64,000 nt of DNA from CBDCUC01 sp965222485 (GCA_965222485.1 CBDCUC010000040.1:1736001-1800000), one strand, 5' to 3'. Positions 35,463 to 45,418 are shown, numbered from the stretch's first letter. The notes: a model not told the origin generated them from the sequence alone. Numbers and translations: made by a program.

Positions 35463-37310
35463 CTACGATTTGGCTGGATTTGTGTGGATGGCTTTGCGGG
35501 CTGCGGCGAAGTGTGCGCGGGCAAAGTCGTACGCCGACCACCGCAACAAGGAGTGCTGGCGCCAATCCAATACATTGATGCCTTCAGGAATGGGGGGTGA
35601 GAGCAGCATGTCCTCGGGGCCTAGGTCTTTGGTGATGTCGCGCTCATTACGTAAGAGGGACCGCATGAGAACGGTCTGCGGGCCAGGTGCCTTGGGCAAG
35701 GTCTTGCGAGCGGGGCCTAACAGCATGTGGGCGAGGATGTGCCACCGGGAGGGCAGTTCCTTGTGGTCTACGAAAAACTTTTCCGGGGGTGGGACTGCAA
35801 GGTTTAGCACGACGTTGGGTCCATCTTTCAACTCGTGCATGGTCTTGACGGGAACGTTGTCGAGCAGGCAGCCGTCGACGAGCATTTCTCCTCTGGCTGT
35901 AAACACCGGTGGCAGAAGGGCTGGGATGGCGGCAGAGGCGCGGATTGCGCGCCAGAGCGGTCCGGTGCGGTGGCAGTGTAGTTTGTTGCTCGATAAATTG
36001 GTTGAGATGGCGAAATAGGGAATCCATAGGTCTTCGATATCGCGATTGGTGTAGTGTTCTTCCAGCGATGCATCGAATTCGGTGTGATCGAGAAGACCGT
36101 AGCGCGGCCATGTCCAACGTCTGAGCGCACGGCGGTTGACGAACATATCATGGGTGCGCCGTTCCAGTTCTTCGCCTGTTACGCCCACGGCGAAGGCGGC
36201 CGTCATCGCGGCGCCGCCGCTGGTGCCTCCCATGATATCGAAGGTGTAGCCCTGTTCGGTGAGTGCCTGATAAAGGCCGATGTGGGCTGCGGTGAAAGCG
36301 CCCCCTCCGCATGCCACCAGTCCACGCGCCCTGCCATTTAGGAAGCGCATAAGCCGGTGCATGTCTTCCTCTGTGTCGAGCGCCACATGATGGTGCATGG
36401 GGATCCAAGGTCGGCGGGCGAGCCAATTGCGTGTGCCTGTCAACAGCGTGCGGCGCTTGTGGACGAGGCAGAGGCGAAGGTCTGCAGGGCGATGAAGAAC
36501 AGTTGCACGTTGTTCGATCTTGTTAGGCGTGAGGCCAACTGCGCTTCTTTTCCGGTCGTGGTTGGCGACAAACAGAACCATGTCGGCTTGGTGCAGTGCC
36601 TTTTCGGTCCACGCGGTCAGTTCATTGTCGGCGATGAAAAAAATGCGCTCGTTGCGGCTTTCTAGATCATTGAACCATTGGGTTGCGCCATTGCCCGTAA
36701 ATGTGTCGTCGCTGCCGGTTGGCTCGGCGTGAATGTTTGCAGATAATTCCCGCAGGGCACCTTGCGAGTCGAGGACGATTGTCGCCTCCTCGTTCTTCAA
36801 GATTTCTCGCAATTTGGCGATGAACGCCTCAGGCATGGGACCATCGCCGGCGGGGCATATGGCGATAGTGTGAGGTGCGGAACGTGGCGGGGCGGAAGCG
36901 CCAGCGGTGGTGCGCGTAAGGCGGCGGGCGAGTGCGGCGGTAATGGATGGCCATACGCTTTTGGAATTTTGCGTTAGCGCCTCAAAGTCCTGACGCGACA
37001 ATCTGTAGACGAGACTGTCGCGTTTTGCCCGGACATTGGCCGTGCGCGTGCCGCCGGTGAAAAAGGCGATTTCGCCAATCGGCCGGCCAGCACCGATTTC
37101 CGCCGTCACCTCCACTTCGCCGTCGCGTTGCACTTCAAAGCGGCCGGTGATGATCAAATAGAGAGCGTTAGCGCTGTCACCTTGGCGCACCAGGACGTCG
37201 CCACGTGCCACGTGCTGCGGGCGCAGACGATCACGGAGTGCGTCGCACTGCTCGCTGGAAAAGTCCTGAAATGCTTCAATCGATCGTAGCGTGTCGTCGC
37301 TTGGCTCCAT
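35463..37310 (-). CDS. Patatin-like phospholipase with cyclic-nucleotide-binding domain
   Basis: 615 residues. A cyclic-nucleotide-binding domain (about 10-135, GDVLVRQGDSANALYLIITG, IGEIAFFTGG) is followed by a Rossmann-like linker region and a patatin lipase domain with the oxyanion glycines CGGGAF (334-339), Ser364 in GGTSGG and Asp479 in VDGCLLDNVP. This is the domain order of NTE/RssA-type serine lipases (family knowledge), which hydrolyse lysophospholipids at membranes. The ATG at 37310 is preferred because GGAG stands 9 bases before it; ATG at 37334 and GTG at 37364 are in frame. It ends shortly before the uvrC start. Confidence 0.9.
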   Translation of the reverse strand: MEPSDDTLRSIEAFQDFSSEQCDALRDRLRPQHVARGDVLVRQGDSANALYLIITGRFEVQRDGEVEVTAEIGAGRPIGEIAFFTGGTRTANVRAKRDSLVYRLSRQDFEALTQNSKSVWPSITAALARRLTRTTAGASAPPRSAPHTIAICPAGDGPMPEAFIAKLREILKNEEATIVLDSQGALRELSANIHAEPTGSDDTFTGNGATQWFNDLESRNERIFFIADNELTAWTEKALHQADMVLFVANHDRKRSAVGLTPNKIEQRATVLHRPADLRLCLVHKRRTLLTGTRNWLARRPWIPMHHHVALDTEEDMHRLMRFLNGRARGLVACGGGAFTAAHIGLYQALTEQGYTFDIMGGTSGGAAMTAAFAVGVTGEELERRTHDMFVNRRALRRWTWPRYGLLDHTEFDASLEEHYTNRDIEDLWIPYFAISTNLSSNKLHCHRTGPLWRAIRASAAIPALLPPVFTARGEMLVDGCLLDNVPVKTMHELKDGPNVVLNLAVPPPEKFFVDHKELPSRWHILAHMLLGPARKTLPKAPGPQTVLMRSLLRNERDITKDLGPEDMLLSPPIPEGINVLDWRQHSLLRWSAYDFARAHFAAARKAIHTNPAKS

Positions 37311-37641
37311 TGATGGAGGCTCCGCCTGTGCCATGGCTTGATATGCTATCCTACCCGTGAACACTGCTCTGCCAACGCTTGCGTTGAAAGAATGCTAAAA
37401 TAGGGGTGAGGATCGCTCACTTGCCGGGTCAACACGGGCGATCAGAGTGCGGTGATTTGCGCTTGGCGCCACAATGGTGCCTGCTCGGTTGAGTAGCCAC
37501 CACCAGTGGTAGTGAAGTGACGGCCAGCGGCCAGGGATGTCGTCGAATAGCTCGACCTAGCGCGCCCTGGCCTCGGCCATTGAGCCTCCCGTATGCTGCC
37601 AGATTTTTGTCAGGCATTCGTTGAGTGGGAGAAAATTCTCC
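37311..37641. other. Divergent intergenic region, 331 bp
   Basis: Between the leftward lipase gene and the rightward secreted-protein gene. It contains GTG and ATG in frame with the lipase on its left (see that entry) and the expected promoters, but no recognisable RNA, repeat or palindrome. A short minus-strand open frame (37429-37659) shows no features. Confidence 0.45.
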
Positions 37642-38649
37642 ATGTCGAAAGGCGAACATGCCCGGTTTGGGCGCTGGCTTGGTCCGCTGCGTTGTGCCCT
37701 TGTGTTGGTACTCGGCGTTGTTAGCGTATGCTGTGTGGACGCTGCGCTTGCCGGCGAGCGTGCTTCGGGGCGACAGTTCTCCAAATCAGAAGACATCTTG
37801 AAATTCATAAACACGTACCGCGAGGACAAGCGTCCGGACGACGCGGTCAGTGCGGTCAATGCAATGGTGCGGTTAGGCGTACTAGGGAACCCGGAGCAAG
37901 CCGGGATCTATACAGGCTTCATTGCAGGCGTGATCGGGGAAAACCAGGTCGAGGCAGACCGGCTCATCGGGGAGATGTTTCCGATGCCGCCGGCGGCGCA
38001 GGTGGTGCTCGTCAAGGCCATTGTTTATTCAGGCCTGCCGGACTGGAAAGCGTTGCTTGGCCGTTTCGTTGAACGCATGCCCGCACGCAAAGTCCTTATC
38101 CGAAAATACCTCTACGGAGATGGCAAAACTCTCGAAGAGGAGTCGCTCGACGCGGCACCATTTATACTGGACGCGCATTGGGGTTACTACTTCGCGACCG
38201 GGGCTTGGGCGCCGGCAATAAGAATTATCGATGCGCTAAAATGGGCGAAAGAAGATGAGGATCTTGAGAAACTGACGATCGGCTCCATGGCAAAGTGGAC
38301 GCTTGCGTCCAACGCGACGCGTGACAAACAATTACTCGACTTGTGCAAGAGTGAAATGAACCACCAGCCGGAGGGTGTGCGGCTGCATTTGCGCGAAGTG
38401 ATCGAGGCAGCAGAGCTTTACGAAATTTCCCGTATAAGAAAGAATGCATTGGAGTCGATAGAAAAACTCAAGGCGAAAGCGCCGCTCTCGGTTAGAAATT
38501 GGAACTATTGGGGGCAAGCGGGTACCACGGCCTTGGCGCTGGGTTGTGTTGTGGCCGGTGCACTGGGGCAAGTGCAGGTTGGTATTCCTTGCGTTGTCGG
38601 TGGTGCTTTGTCGACGGCGGCGGTGAAGTTTCTCGGCCCCAAGGAGTAA
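37642..38649 (+). CDS. Secreted protein of unknown function with helical repeats
   Basis: 335 residues. The N-terminal signal has hydrophobic core ALVLVLGVVSVCCVDAALAG; it is followed by a helical region with TPR-like periodicity (DAVSAVNAMVRLGVLGNPEQ, then APFILDAHWGYYFATGAW) and near the end a Gly/Ala-rich hydrophobic stretch (TTALALGCVVAGALG, then VVGGALSTAAV) that could insert in a membrane. No family is recognised. The ATG at 37642 has GGGAG about 11 bases before it. It precedes the Fae-like gene by about 200 bases on the same strand. Confidence 0.7.
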   Translation: MSKGEHARFGRWLGPLRCALVLVLGVVSVCCVDAALAGERASGRQFSKSEDILKFINTYREDKRPDDAVSAVNAMVRLGVLGNPEQAGIYTGFIAGVIGENQVEADRLIGEMFPMPPAAQVVLVKAIVYSGLPDWKALLGRFVERMPARKVLIRKYLYGDGKTLEEESLDAAPFILDAHWGYYFATGAWAPAIRIIDALKWAKEDEDLEKLTIGSMAKWTLASNATRDKQLLDLCKSEMNHQPEGVRLHLREVIEAAELYEISRIRKNALESIEKLKAKAPLSVRNWNYWGQAGTTALALGCVVAGALGQVQVGIPCVVGGALSTAAVKFLGPKE

Positions 38650-38851
38650 TGTTTCCTCCCCTCGTCTACTTATCGCGGGGGATTTTCGAGGCGCGATTGC
38701 GCGGCAATGCGTACCTTGCCTTGAAAAGTAAATCTGGCCATAGTCCGCGCGCCGCGATCATGGCGCGGCGCCACTTGCAATTTCTCAAGGATGCCTGCGC
38801 ATTCGGAACTTGCGGGCATAACAAATCCAAAACAACTCAGTGGGGGTGAAC

Positions 38852-39400
38852 ATGAGCGAAAAAATCGTTTTGCGGGTTGGAGAGAGCCTGGTGGCTGGTG
38901 GGCCTCCGGGAACGGCGGCTGAGCCTGAGGTGGCGATTGGCGAAATGGATGGGCCGTTCGGCACAGCCTTTGCCAATCTGTTGGGTGATCAGGTGGCCGG
39001 TCATAGCCGGGTTCTGGCAATTCTGAACACCGATGTCATGGTGCGCCCGCCGACGATCTGTGTGTCGAAAGTGACAGTTGATAATGAGCGTTACACAAGC
39101 ATCCTGATGGGAACCGTGCAGTATGCGACTGCGATGGGCGTGCTGGATTCGGTGCGTTCCGGTGATATCCCGAAAGATAAGGCCAATGACCTAGGGATCA
39201 TCGTGTCCGTCTGGCTCAATCCATCGGTTGCGAATGATGACAACCTCGATCACCAGATCCTTTTTGATATCCACCGCAAGGCGACGGCGCAGGCCATACA
39301 CAAGGCGATGACGTTTGAACCTTCTATCGATTGGCTCTTGGAAAATCAGGACAAGATCGTTCACAAGTATTTTGAGAAGGGACTGAAGGGCGAGATTTAG
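38852..39400 (+). CDS. Formaldehyde-activating enzyme homologue lacking the catalytic His
   Basis: 182 residues. The sequence follows Fae along its length: start VLRVGESLVAG, then GTAFANLL, the core SRVLAILNTDVMVRPPTI, VSKVTVDN, TAMGVLDSVRSGDIP, and DDLGIIVSVWLNP. In methylotrophs Fae condenses formaldehyde with tetrahydromethanopterin, using a His shortly after the GEALVG motif. Here the matching segment reads GGPPGTAAEPEVAIG and the first His of the whole protein is residue 51, so the catalytic His appears absent. It may be one of the Fae-like proteins of unknown role found beside true Fae in methylotrophs. The ATG at 38852 has GGGGGTG close upstream. Confidence 0.82.
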   Translation: MSEKIVLRVGESLVAGGPPGTAAEPEVAIGEMDGPFGTAFANLLGDQVAGHSRVLAILNTDVMVRPPTICVSKVTVDNERYTSILMGTVQYATAMGVLDSVRSGDIPKDKANDLGIIVSVWLNPSVANDDNLDHQILFDIHRKATAQAIHKAMTFEPSIDWLLENQDKIVHKYFEKGLKGEI

Positions 39401-39491
39401 TCCCAACTGGCGAACGGTTTGCCGCCTTGCAGCGTTTGTTGGCGTGTGAGGTGGCGGCCGCGCCAATTCGTTCACTCGTGGCGGAACAGTC

Positions 39492-40292
39492 CTAGCATTT
39501 GCGCAGTGAGGCCGTCAGTTCGCGAACGTAGGTAATCTTCATCGGCACGACAGTGACTGATTGCCTACAATCAGTCCCAGTGACCTGCATGTAGGCTTCA
39601 AAGGTCTCGCTTTTCAGTAGGACCTCATAGCCCTTTTCCGTGATGACGCCTTGTACGTGACCGCTGACGTTGTTGGCGCGATCCTGCCAGAAACCGTCAA
39701 GCTCCCGGTCGTTGATTATAAATTCTGCCGTGGCGTCGAGCCTGTAGTGGCGGCTTTTGCAGCGCAGGTTTTGTGTGAGGTCTGGTTTGTTCTCCTCACC
39801 CCGTGCTGGGATGTAGGTTACGACACATTTGAAGTCCTCGGTTACGCCGCTTGTCGGTACGAGTTTGCCGGTTCCGGTCCAGCGGCCATTAGGGATACTA
39901 AACGAACCGGCTTTTTTGCTGTCGTCGGATTGTTCGGTTGATTGCGTTTTGGCAGGCGGCGATGGGGACGTATTTTGGGTGCGTTCAGTAGCATCTTCTT
40001 TAGTGTCGCCGGAGTGTTGTTCGCTGGCCGTATCGGGAACAGGGCGGACTGCCGGGACAGGTTTGGGAGCGACAATTGAATCGGTTTCGTTAGTGCTTGC
40101 GGGGCTACCCGCACCGACCGCAGGTGTATTTTGTTCATTGGTGCTGGCGCCGCCAGTGCTTGCGTTTTCTGTCGGAACGGCATGGCCGCTGCTTGTGCCG
40201 GCAGGCTCTGCCCGAATGGGAGTTGCCCACTGACAGCACGCCAACGCTACCGACATCAGGCGTATGATCTTCAAGGGGTTCGACGCGCACAT
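39492..40292 (-). CDS. Secreted protein with Pro/Ser/Thr linker and C-terminal lipocalin-like domain
   Basis: 266 residues. A signal peptide (about 9-29, KIIRLMSVALACCQWATPIRA) is followed by a low-complexity Ser/Thr/Pro/Asn stretch (about 30-135) and a compact C-terminal domain starting near NGRWTGTGKLVPTSG with paired cysteines and beta-strand pattern (ELDGFWQDRANNVSGHVQG). Domains of this kind are common in alphaproteobacterial envelope proteins of unknown role. The start is uncertain: ATG at 40292 suits the signal, a GTG at 40364 would add 24 residues. Confidence 0.65.
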   Translation of the reverse strand: MCASNPLKIIRLMSVALACCQWATPIRAEPAGTSSGHAVPTENASTGGASTNEQNTPAVGAGSPASTNETDSIVAPKPVPAVRPVPDTASEQHSGDTKEDATERTQNTSPSPPAKTQSTEQSDDSKKAGSFSIPNGRWTGTGKLVPTSGVTEDFKCVVTYIPARGEENKPDLTQNLRCKSRHYRLDATAEFIINDRELDGFWQDRANNVSGHVQGVITEKGYEVLLKSETFEAYMQVTGTDCRQSVTVVPMKITYVRELTASLRKC

Positions 40293-40456
40293 GAGTGACT
40301 GTTTGCACCATTCGTTGGCTTGCCGCAGGCGGCGTTGCGGCCGCCAGAAACTCAGTTTGCACACAACAATTCAATCTGCTTTGTTCTGAAGCGCAGGTTT
40401 GCGGCGCTATCACGGCCAGCGACCGAGCCATTTTGACCGGCTAACGACCATTGATG

Positions 40457-41326
40457 TTAGCTGTTGGCGTTGGCTGGTAGCGACAGCCCATGCACATGAA
40501 TGTCGCGTTGCGGATATGGAATGGAGATACCGGAAGCTTCCAGCTTTAGTTTTCCGTGCTCGATGACGTCCCATCTGACGGCTGCCCAGTTAGCGGTGTT
40601 GGTCCAGGCGCGCAATTCCAGGGCGACGGCATTGTCGCCAAGCTCGATGGTGTGAATTGCCGCTGGCGGTTTTTGCTCGATGCGATCATCGGCATCTACC
40701 ATCGACAAGAGGACGGCGCGGGCTTTGTCGATATCGTCGTCATAGGAAATGGTGAAGGTTTCGCGCACCATGCGTGTGGGGTTGCGCGTGAAATTGGTTA
40801 TCGGTGTGTTCCATAGTTCGGAATTGGGTACGAAGAGATAAACGCCTTCAAGTGTTGTAAGTGTCGTTGCAAACAGTCCCACTTCTTTCACTCTGGCCGA
40901 ATAGCCGTTGCCCTCGATGATGTCACCGACGTTGAATGGACGTAACCACAACAGCATGAAGCCCGCGGCGATGTTCGATAGTGTCCCTTGCAGAGCCAGT
41001 GCTATCGCCAGACCGGCTGCGCCGAGGACGGCCAAAATGCTGGTTGTCTGGACGCCCAGTTGGGACAGAGCGATGACAAATGTGAGCAGCAGGATCGTGT
41101 AGCGGACAAGCTTTGTTACGACGCCATGCAGGGTCGGGTCTTGTTGCGTATTTTTGTTGACTATATTGCCGGCAAGCCGGCTCAGAATACCCGCCAACCA
41201 CCAGCCGGCTGCCAGAACAATGCCAGCCGCTATGATGTTTGGAAGCATTGCGATCAGGAATTCCCAGGCACGTAGTGAGAAATCGGTTGCCTGGTAGGAC
41301 CACTGGGCGACGTTGAGTTGTGTCAT
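40457..41326 (-). CDS. MscS-family small mechanosensitive channel
   Basis: 289 residues with three membrane helices, the pore helix AVLGAAGLAIALALQGTLSN typical of MscS, and the cytoplasmic beta-domain beginning PFNVGDIIE. It opens under membrane tension to release solutes on osmotic down-shock. Single-gene unit; neighbours are unrelated. Confidence 0.93.
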   Translation of the reverse strand: MTQLNVAQWSYQATDFSLRAWEFLIAMLPNIIAAGIVLAAGWWLAGILSRLAGNIVNKNTQQDPTLHGVVTKLVRYTILLLTFVIALSQLGVQTTSILAVLGAAGLAIALALQGTLSNIAAGFMLLWLRPFNVGDIIEGNGYSARVKEVGLFATTLTTLEGVYLFVPNSELWNTPITNFTRNPTRMVRETFTISYDDDIDKARAVLLSMVDADDRIEQKPPAAIHTIELGDNAVALELRAWTNTANWAAVRWDVIEHGKLKLEASGISIPYPQRDIHVHGLSLPANANS

Positions 41327-41698
41327 CGGTCGGTTTGCCTTCCGGTTGATGCTTAGAATTCAGGTCGGTGCAATGGGTGGATCACGCTGCACCTGGCAAG
41401 GCGGCGGAACAACCCGGCACGTTTGGGCGCATCATGACCGATTCCCTGGCGGGCACGGGCGAATTCACAACACACGTTTTCGACGAACCTTTTGGGCTGC
41501 GAAATAGTGCACGACTAATTTGCGTTGAGACTCTTGTGTGCTGGTGCCGGAATTTGTGGCGCGCCCCGCACCAATATTGGTTGCGAGGCTCACACCGGCA
41601 GGCCCGTCATGTGGTCCGGAAAAATCACTATGAAATATGGGCCGCAAGCAAAGCTATGTGCGCTTTGCCCTAACAACCGGTCGTGTGGGCCTAAGCGG

Positions 41699-42994
41699 CT
41701 ATTCTTCCGGGCAAAGCTGGAAGGCCTTGTCGAGTGCGGCCGAGGGGCTATTGAACTGTCCGATTGTCGTGCCGCCCTTGGCATAAGCAGCAATATAGGC
41801 GGCGGCTTCCCGTTTCTCCTTGCCCTTATTCACGTCGAGCACGGTGTAATTCGTAACACCGGATTTTTGTGCCTTGATGATAATGGCTTTTGAGCCCCCA
41901 TAACTGGCCGTCCAGACACGGCAGTTTGAGGCCTTCTTCTTGGCGGGGGGCTGAGCGGTTGCTGCGCCCGCTGCCGCGGCACTTGCACCGGCATCCGCTG
42001 TCTTGATTGGTTTTTCGGTTTTCTGTTCAGTCGACTTGGTCTCAGGCGCTTTGGTCGGATTGAGTACCTTCACATTTGCAGCCTGCGCAGACTTTTTCTT
42101 TTCTGGCTGCTTCTCAGGTTGCTTTGCCGCAGCTTGGGTCGCCGAGGATGAAGGTTGTTGTGTCTGTTGAGATTTTTCTGGAACCTTTTTTGATGGAGCA
42201 GGCGGTGCGGCGGCAGGTTTTTCAGCCACCTTTTCAGCTACCTTCTTTGTCTCAGGCTTGTTTGCCTGCGGTTCCGTTGCCGGCTGCGAGGACGGAGCAG
42301 CTTGTAAATTGGCCTGTTGTGTTGGTGCCGCCTTGCCGCCGCGCGCGGCGGCGACCAGCTCTGGCTGGGGGTCGGGGCCATTGCAGAATTCGCTAAAGAA
42401 AATATCGCCGATCTTGGCTATGTCGCGCGGATAGCCGCGGTCTCCCGGCGACCACTTTGAGGTCAGGTCCTTGAAGGTAATTGGCCGTTTGATGGATTTT
42501 TGCCACTTGGTCAGAACTTGCCACTCCTGGACTTTTCGTGTGCGTTCCGCGACCGGGTTTATGACTTTGGCACCGGAATACATCAGCACGTGCTGCAGGT
42601 GCGCGCGTACGCCTTTTGCGACGCTGGGAAAGCTTTCGCCGCGCACGCCGTTGCCTGTTGCACCGAGGCCGGCGAAGTTGTTTTGCTGCGGGCGCACGTC
42701 GCCTGTGTACTTCAGGCTCGCGGTTTCCACGATCATTTGAAAGAAGGCATAATCCCATCGCAGCCCGAGTTCTTCGCCGTTACGCATGTAGTCGATGGTG
42801 ATGTTTGCGTAACGCGGGTTCATTTGCGGGTTGCGCTTTTTGAGGAAGGCCATCAGCCGTCCTGGAGTTACGCATTCCGGAACCCGATTGGAGTCTGTGG
42901 CTTGAATAGCTGGAAGATCGGCCGCCGTGGCGGTCGGGATTAGTGCTGCGTAGCTTATCGCTGCAAATAGTGGTGCGGCGGCAAAGCGCATCAT
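41699..42994 (-). CDS. Glucosaminidase-domain protein with Pro/Ala/Lys-rich linker
   Basis: 431 residues. After a signal peptide (AAPLFAAISYAALIPTATA) comes a peptidoglycan glucosaminidase domain (about 50-210: ANITIDYMRNGEELGLRWDY, then FFQMIVETASLKYTG and QQNNFAGLGATG with the catalytic acidic region). A long linker rich in Pro, Ala, Gln and Lys (about 215-365) joins it to a small C-terminal domain of about 60 residues (KAIIIKAQKSGVTNYTVLDV). It probably trims envelope peptidoglycan. The linker is likely to span the periplasm. Confidence 0.83.
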   Translation of the reverse strand: MMRFAAAPLFAAISYAALIPTATAADLPAIQATDSNRVPECVTPGRLMAFLKKRNPQMNPRYANITIDYMRNGEELGLRWDYAFFQMIVETASLKYTGDVRPQQNNFAGLGATGNGVRGESFPSVAKGVRAHLQHVLMYSGAKVINPVAERTRKVQEWQVLTKWQKSIKRPITFKDLTSKWSPGDRGYPRDIAKIGDIFFSEFCNGPDPQPELVAAARGGKAAPTQQANLQAAPSSQPATEPQANKPETKKVAEKVAEKPAAAPPAPSKKVPEKSQQTQQPSSSATQAAAKQPEKQPEKKKSAQAANVKVLNPTKAPETKSTEQKTEKPIKTADAGASAAAAGAATAQPPAKKKASNCRVWTASYGGSKAIIIKAQKSGVTNYTVLDVNKGKEKREAAAYIAAYAKGGTTIGQFNSPSAALDKAFQLCPEE

Positions 42995-43305
42995 CTAGAC
43001 ACCCTGGCTGTTGAAGGACTCCGCGCGAGCGGCGCGATAGCTAAATTATTGGCAACGCTAGCGGGATTATCGTTAACGACCAGTTTATAGGCAACTGATC
43101 CATCAGATTCCAATTCGCCTACCAATTTGGCGCCAGTAGGGCGCTTTTGAGTCGGAAAGTGCAAACTGCGTTGCTCTTTAGGGTCTTAGCGGCTCTTCGC
43201 TTTTTGCGGCGTTTGCTGGGCTGCAGCGGCCGTCAGGGCCTTACCATTCCTGGATCTTGGCTTTGAGTTGGTTGCCGCAAAGCGTGAAGACTGACGGTAT
43301 ATGGC
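42995..43305. other. Intergenic region, 311 bp
   Basis: Between two leftward genes, the glucosaminidase and the SDR reductase. It should hold the promoter of the glucosaminidase gene. No open frame, hairpin or RNA was recognised. Confidence 0.45.
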
Positions 43306-44070
43306 TTAGGAGCCGGTATTTGTCGGATCATCCGACCAGGCCAGGTGCTGACCGCTGTCGAGTGCGATCATTTGTCCGGTCATTGCGGGGGCTTCAAGAA
43401 TGAATCGAATAGCGGCGGATATTTCCTCAGGGCTCGCTCTTCGTTTTAGCAAAGTCCCTTCAACCTCGGTTTCGAAGTCTGTGGATGTCTGATGGACGCT
43501 GGGCAGGACGGGCCCAGGGCCGATGGCATTGACGCGTACGCGCGGTGCCATGGATTGAGCCAGCGTACGCGTGGCCGTCCACAAACCAGCTTTGGAAATT
43601 GTGTATGAGAAGAATTCGGGTGTCAGCTTCCAAACGCGTTGGTCGATGATGTTGATGACGTTGCCTTCGACGCCGTCAGGCAAGGCATTGAACATGGCTT
43701 GGGCAAGAAACACGGGAGCCTTAAGGTTGATCGCTAGGTGAGCGTCCCAGGTGGTGCAAGTCAGATCTTTCAGCGTATCGCGCAAGAACTGGGACGCGTT
43801 GTTGATGAGGCAGGTGGGCGGGCCCAGAGCTTCGCAACATTGCGGAACCAGGCGGGCCACGTCATCCATGACGGCCAGATCTGCCGCGATCGCTTCGGCT
43901 CTGTGACCTGATGCATTGATCTCGGCCACAAGGTCCTGTGCTTCTTCGGCGGAGTTGCGGTGATGAATAGCGACTTGCCAGCCCCGAGCTGCAAAGTCGC
44001 GTGCGAGACCGCGGCCAATGCGCTTTGCGGCACCGGTAATTAGGACTGTCGGGGCGGTTTCGCTGGGCAT
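43306..44070 (-). CDS. SDR oxidoreductase resembling pteridine/dihydromonapterin reductase (FolM)
   Basis: 254 residues. N-terminal nucleotide motif VLITGAAKRIGRG with Arg and His at the end of strand 2 (AIHHRNSAEE), which suggests NADPH; the core NNASQ is followed by SYTISKAGL with Tyr and Lys of the catalytic triad. The TGAAKRIG start and NNAS are shared with FolM and pteridine reductases. A role in pterin reduction would suit the methylotrophic C1 context but is inference. The ATG is at 44070. Confidence 0.72.
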   Translation of the reverse strand: MPSETAPTVLITGAAKRIGRGLARDFAARGWQVAIHHRNSAEEAQDLVAEINASGHRAEAIAADLAVMDDVARLVPQCCEALGPPTCLINNASQFLRDTLKDLTCTTWDAHLAINLKAPVFLAQAMFNALPDGVEGNVINIIDQRVWKLTPEFFSYTISKAGLWTATRTLAQSMAPRVRVNAIGPGPVLPSVHQTSTDFETEVEGTLLKRRASPEEISAAIRFILEAPAMTGQMIALDSGQHLAWSDDPTNTGS

Positions 44071-44572
44071 GTGATCTTACCGGGTGTGAGCGGCAATGGC
44101 CGCAGCACCGAAAACTGCTTTGGCATGCCTATTTCGTCTTTGGTGATCTAAACGTTCTCGATCTGAACGGCCTTTAAAGAGCCGATGGGATTGGGCGTCA
44201 ATCGCGGTATTTGATCGATAGAATCTATGCAACTTTCATATTGCTTCTCTTTTGGCAGGTGATTCGTTTTTCGCTTCAACTGACAAGTCGGCGTCATGAG
44301 TGCCTACAGGCTGTGCAATCTGCCTCAATGTTAGGCTGTTTCCTGCACGTGGAGTTAGCATCCTGTGCACAAGATTCGTTCATAAATTCCAATGTGTTGC
44401 AGAAGGGGCTCGGTAGCTTCAACACGGCCCGATTTGGGGGCTTTTTCAGTTGCCGTCATCGCATCTGTCAGGTTTGTTCAGGGTCAAGTTGCAGTCACGA
44501 TTTCAGGCCGTCGAATGTGCGGGGTCGAAGTCTCGGGACTGAACTGAATATCGATACGGGGAAATAGAACAA
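44071..44572. other. Divergent intergenic region, 502 bp
   Basis: Between the leftward SDR gene and the rightward TorF porin gene, so promoters of both should lie here. Short open frames on both strands look like noise. No RNA, repeat or strong palindrome was recognised. Confidence 0.45.
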
Positions 44573-45388
44573 ATGTCGTATGCAATGAAGTCTCTGTCGG
44601 TTGTGGGGGCAGCAGGTCTGGCCATCGCCGCTACGGTGGCACCGGCTGCAGCCGGTGAATGGGCGGATCGTGGTGCTGGCAGCATCAAGGATGAGCCTGC
44701 GCCTTCGGGCAGGAAAATTGAATGGTCGTTTAATATCGGCGCCACTACGGACTACGTGTTCCGTGGCATCTCGCAGACCCTGGAAGATCCGACTGTACAG
44801 GGTGGTGCCGACGTGAGCATTGGTGGTTTCTATCTGGGTGTCTGGGCCTCCGGTGTTGACTTCGTTGAGGGCAATCCTCCACCGAACAGCGGCGATGCCA
44901 CGATCGAAGTCGATCTTTACGGTGGCTACAAGCATCAGATTGGTCCTGCTGAACTCGACGTTGGGTTCATCTACTACGCCTATCCGGGCGCACAGCAGGC
45001 TGGCACCGCTGACCAGGACTACTTCGAGGTCAAGGCCGGGGTCAGTGGAGAATTGGTCAAGGGACTTAGCACTGGCTTCACGGCCTACTACTCAGACGAC
45101 TACTATGCCGAGACAGGCGAAGCCTGGACGCTTGAAGGGTCTGCCGGATACGAATTCTCAAAAATCTGGATCTTTACACCGTCTATCAGCGGCGTCGTTG
45201 GTACCACGTTGTTCGACAATGACGGGCTAGACTACGCTTACTGGAATGCGGGTCTGTCGCTGGCGGTGGAAGCCTTCACGTTCGACTTCCGCTATCACGA
45301 TACAGACTCTGATGGGCTCGACTTCTGCGCCGACCCAGGTCTGTGCGATGAGCGTTTTGTCTTCTCAGCTTCGGTTGCGCTTCCATAA
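44573..45388 (+). CDS. TorF-family putative outer-membrane porin
   Basis: 271 residues. Signal peptide SVVGAAGLAIAATVAPAAA; the rest is a beta-strand-rich barrel of the family defined by a TorF-like porin: FNIGATTDYVFRGISQT near the N-terminus, GGADVSIGGFYLGVWASG, and a C-terminal strand ending FSASVALP. Such proteins are abundant outer-membrane channels of unknown cargo. A strong terminator lies just past the stop. Confidence 0.88.
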   Translation: MSYAMKSLSVVGAAGLAIAATVAPAAAGEWADRGAGSIKDEPAPSGRKIEWSFNIGATTDYVFRGISQTLEDPTVQGGADVSIGGFYLGVWASGVDFVEGNPPPNSGDATIEVDLYGGYKHQIGPAELDVGFIYYAYPGAQQAGTADQDYFEVKAGVSGELVKGLSTGFTAYYSDDYYAETGEAWTLEGSAGYEFSKIWIFTPSISGVVGTTLFDNDGLDYAYWNAGLSLAVEAFTFDFRYHDTDSDGLDFCADPGLCDERFVFSASVALP

Positions 45389-45418
45389 GGCAACCGCAGC
45401 CTCCCGACATATAACAAG

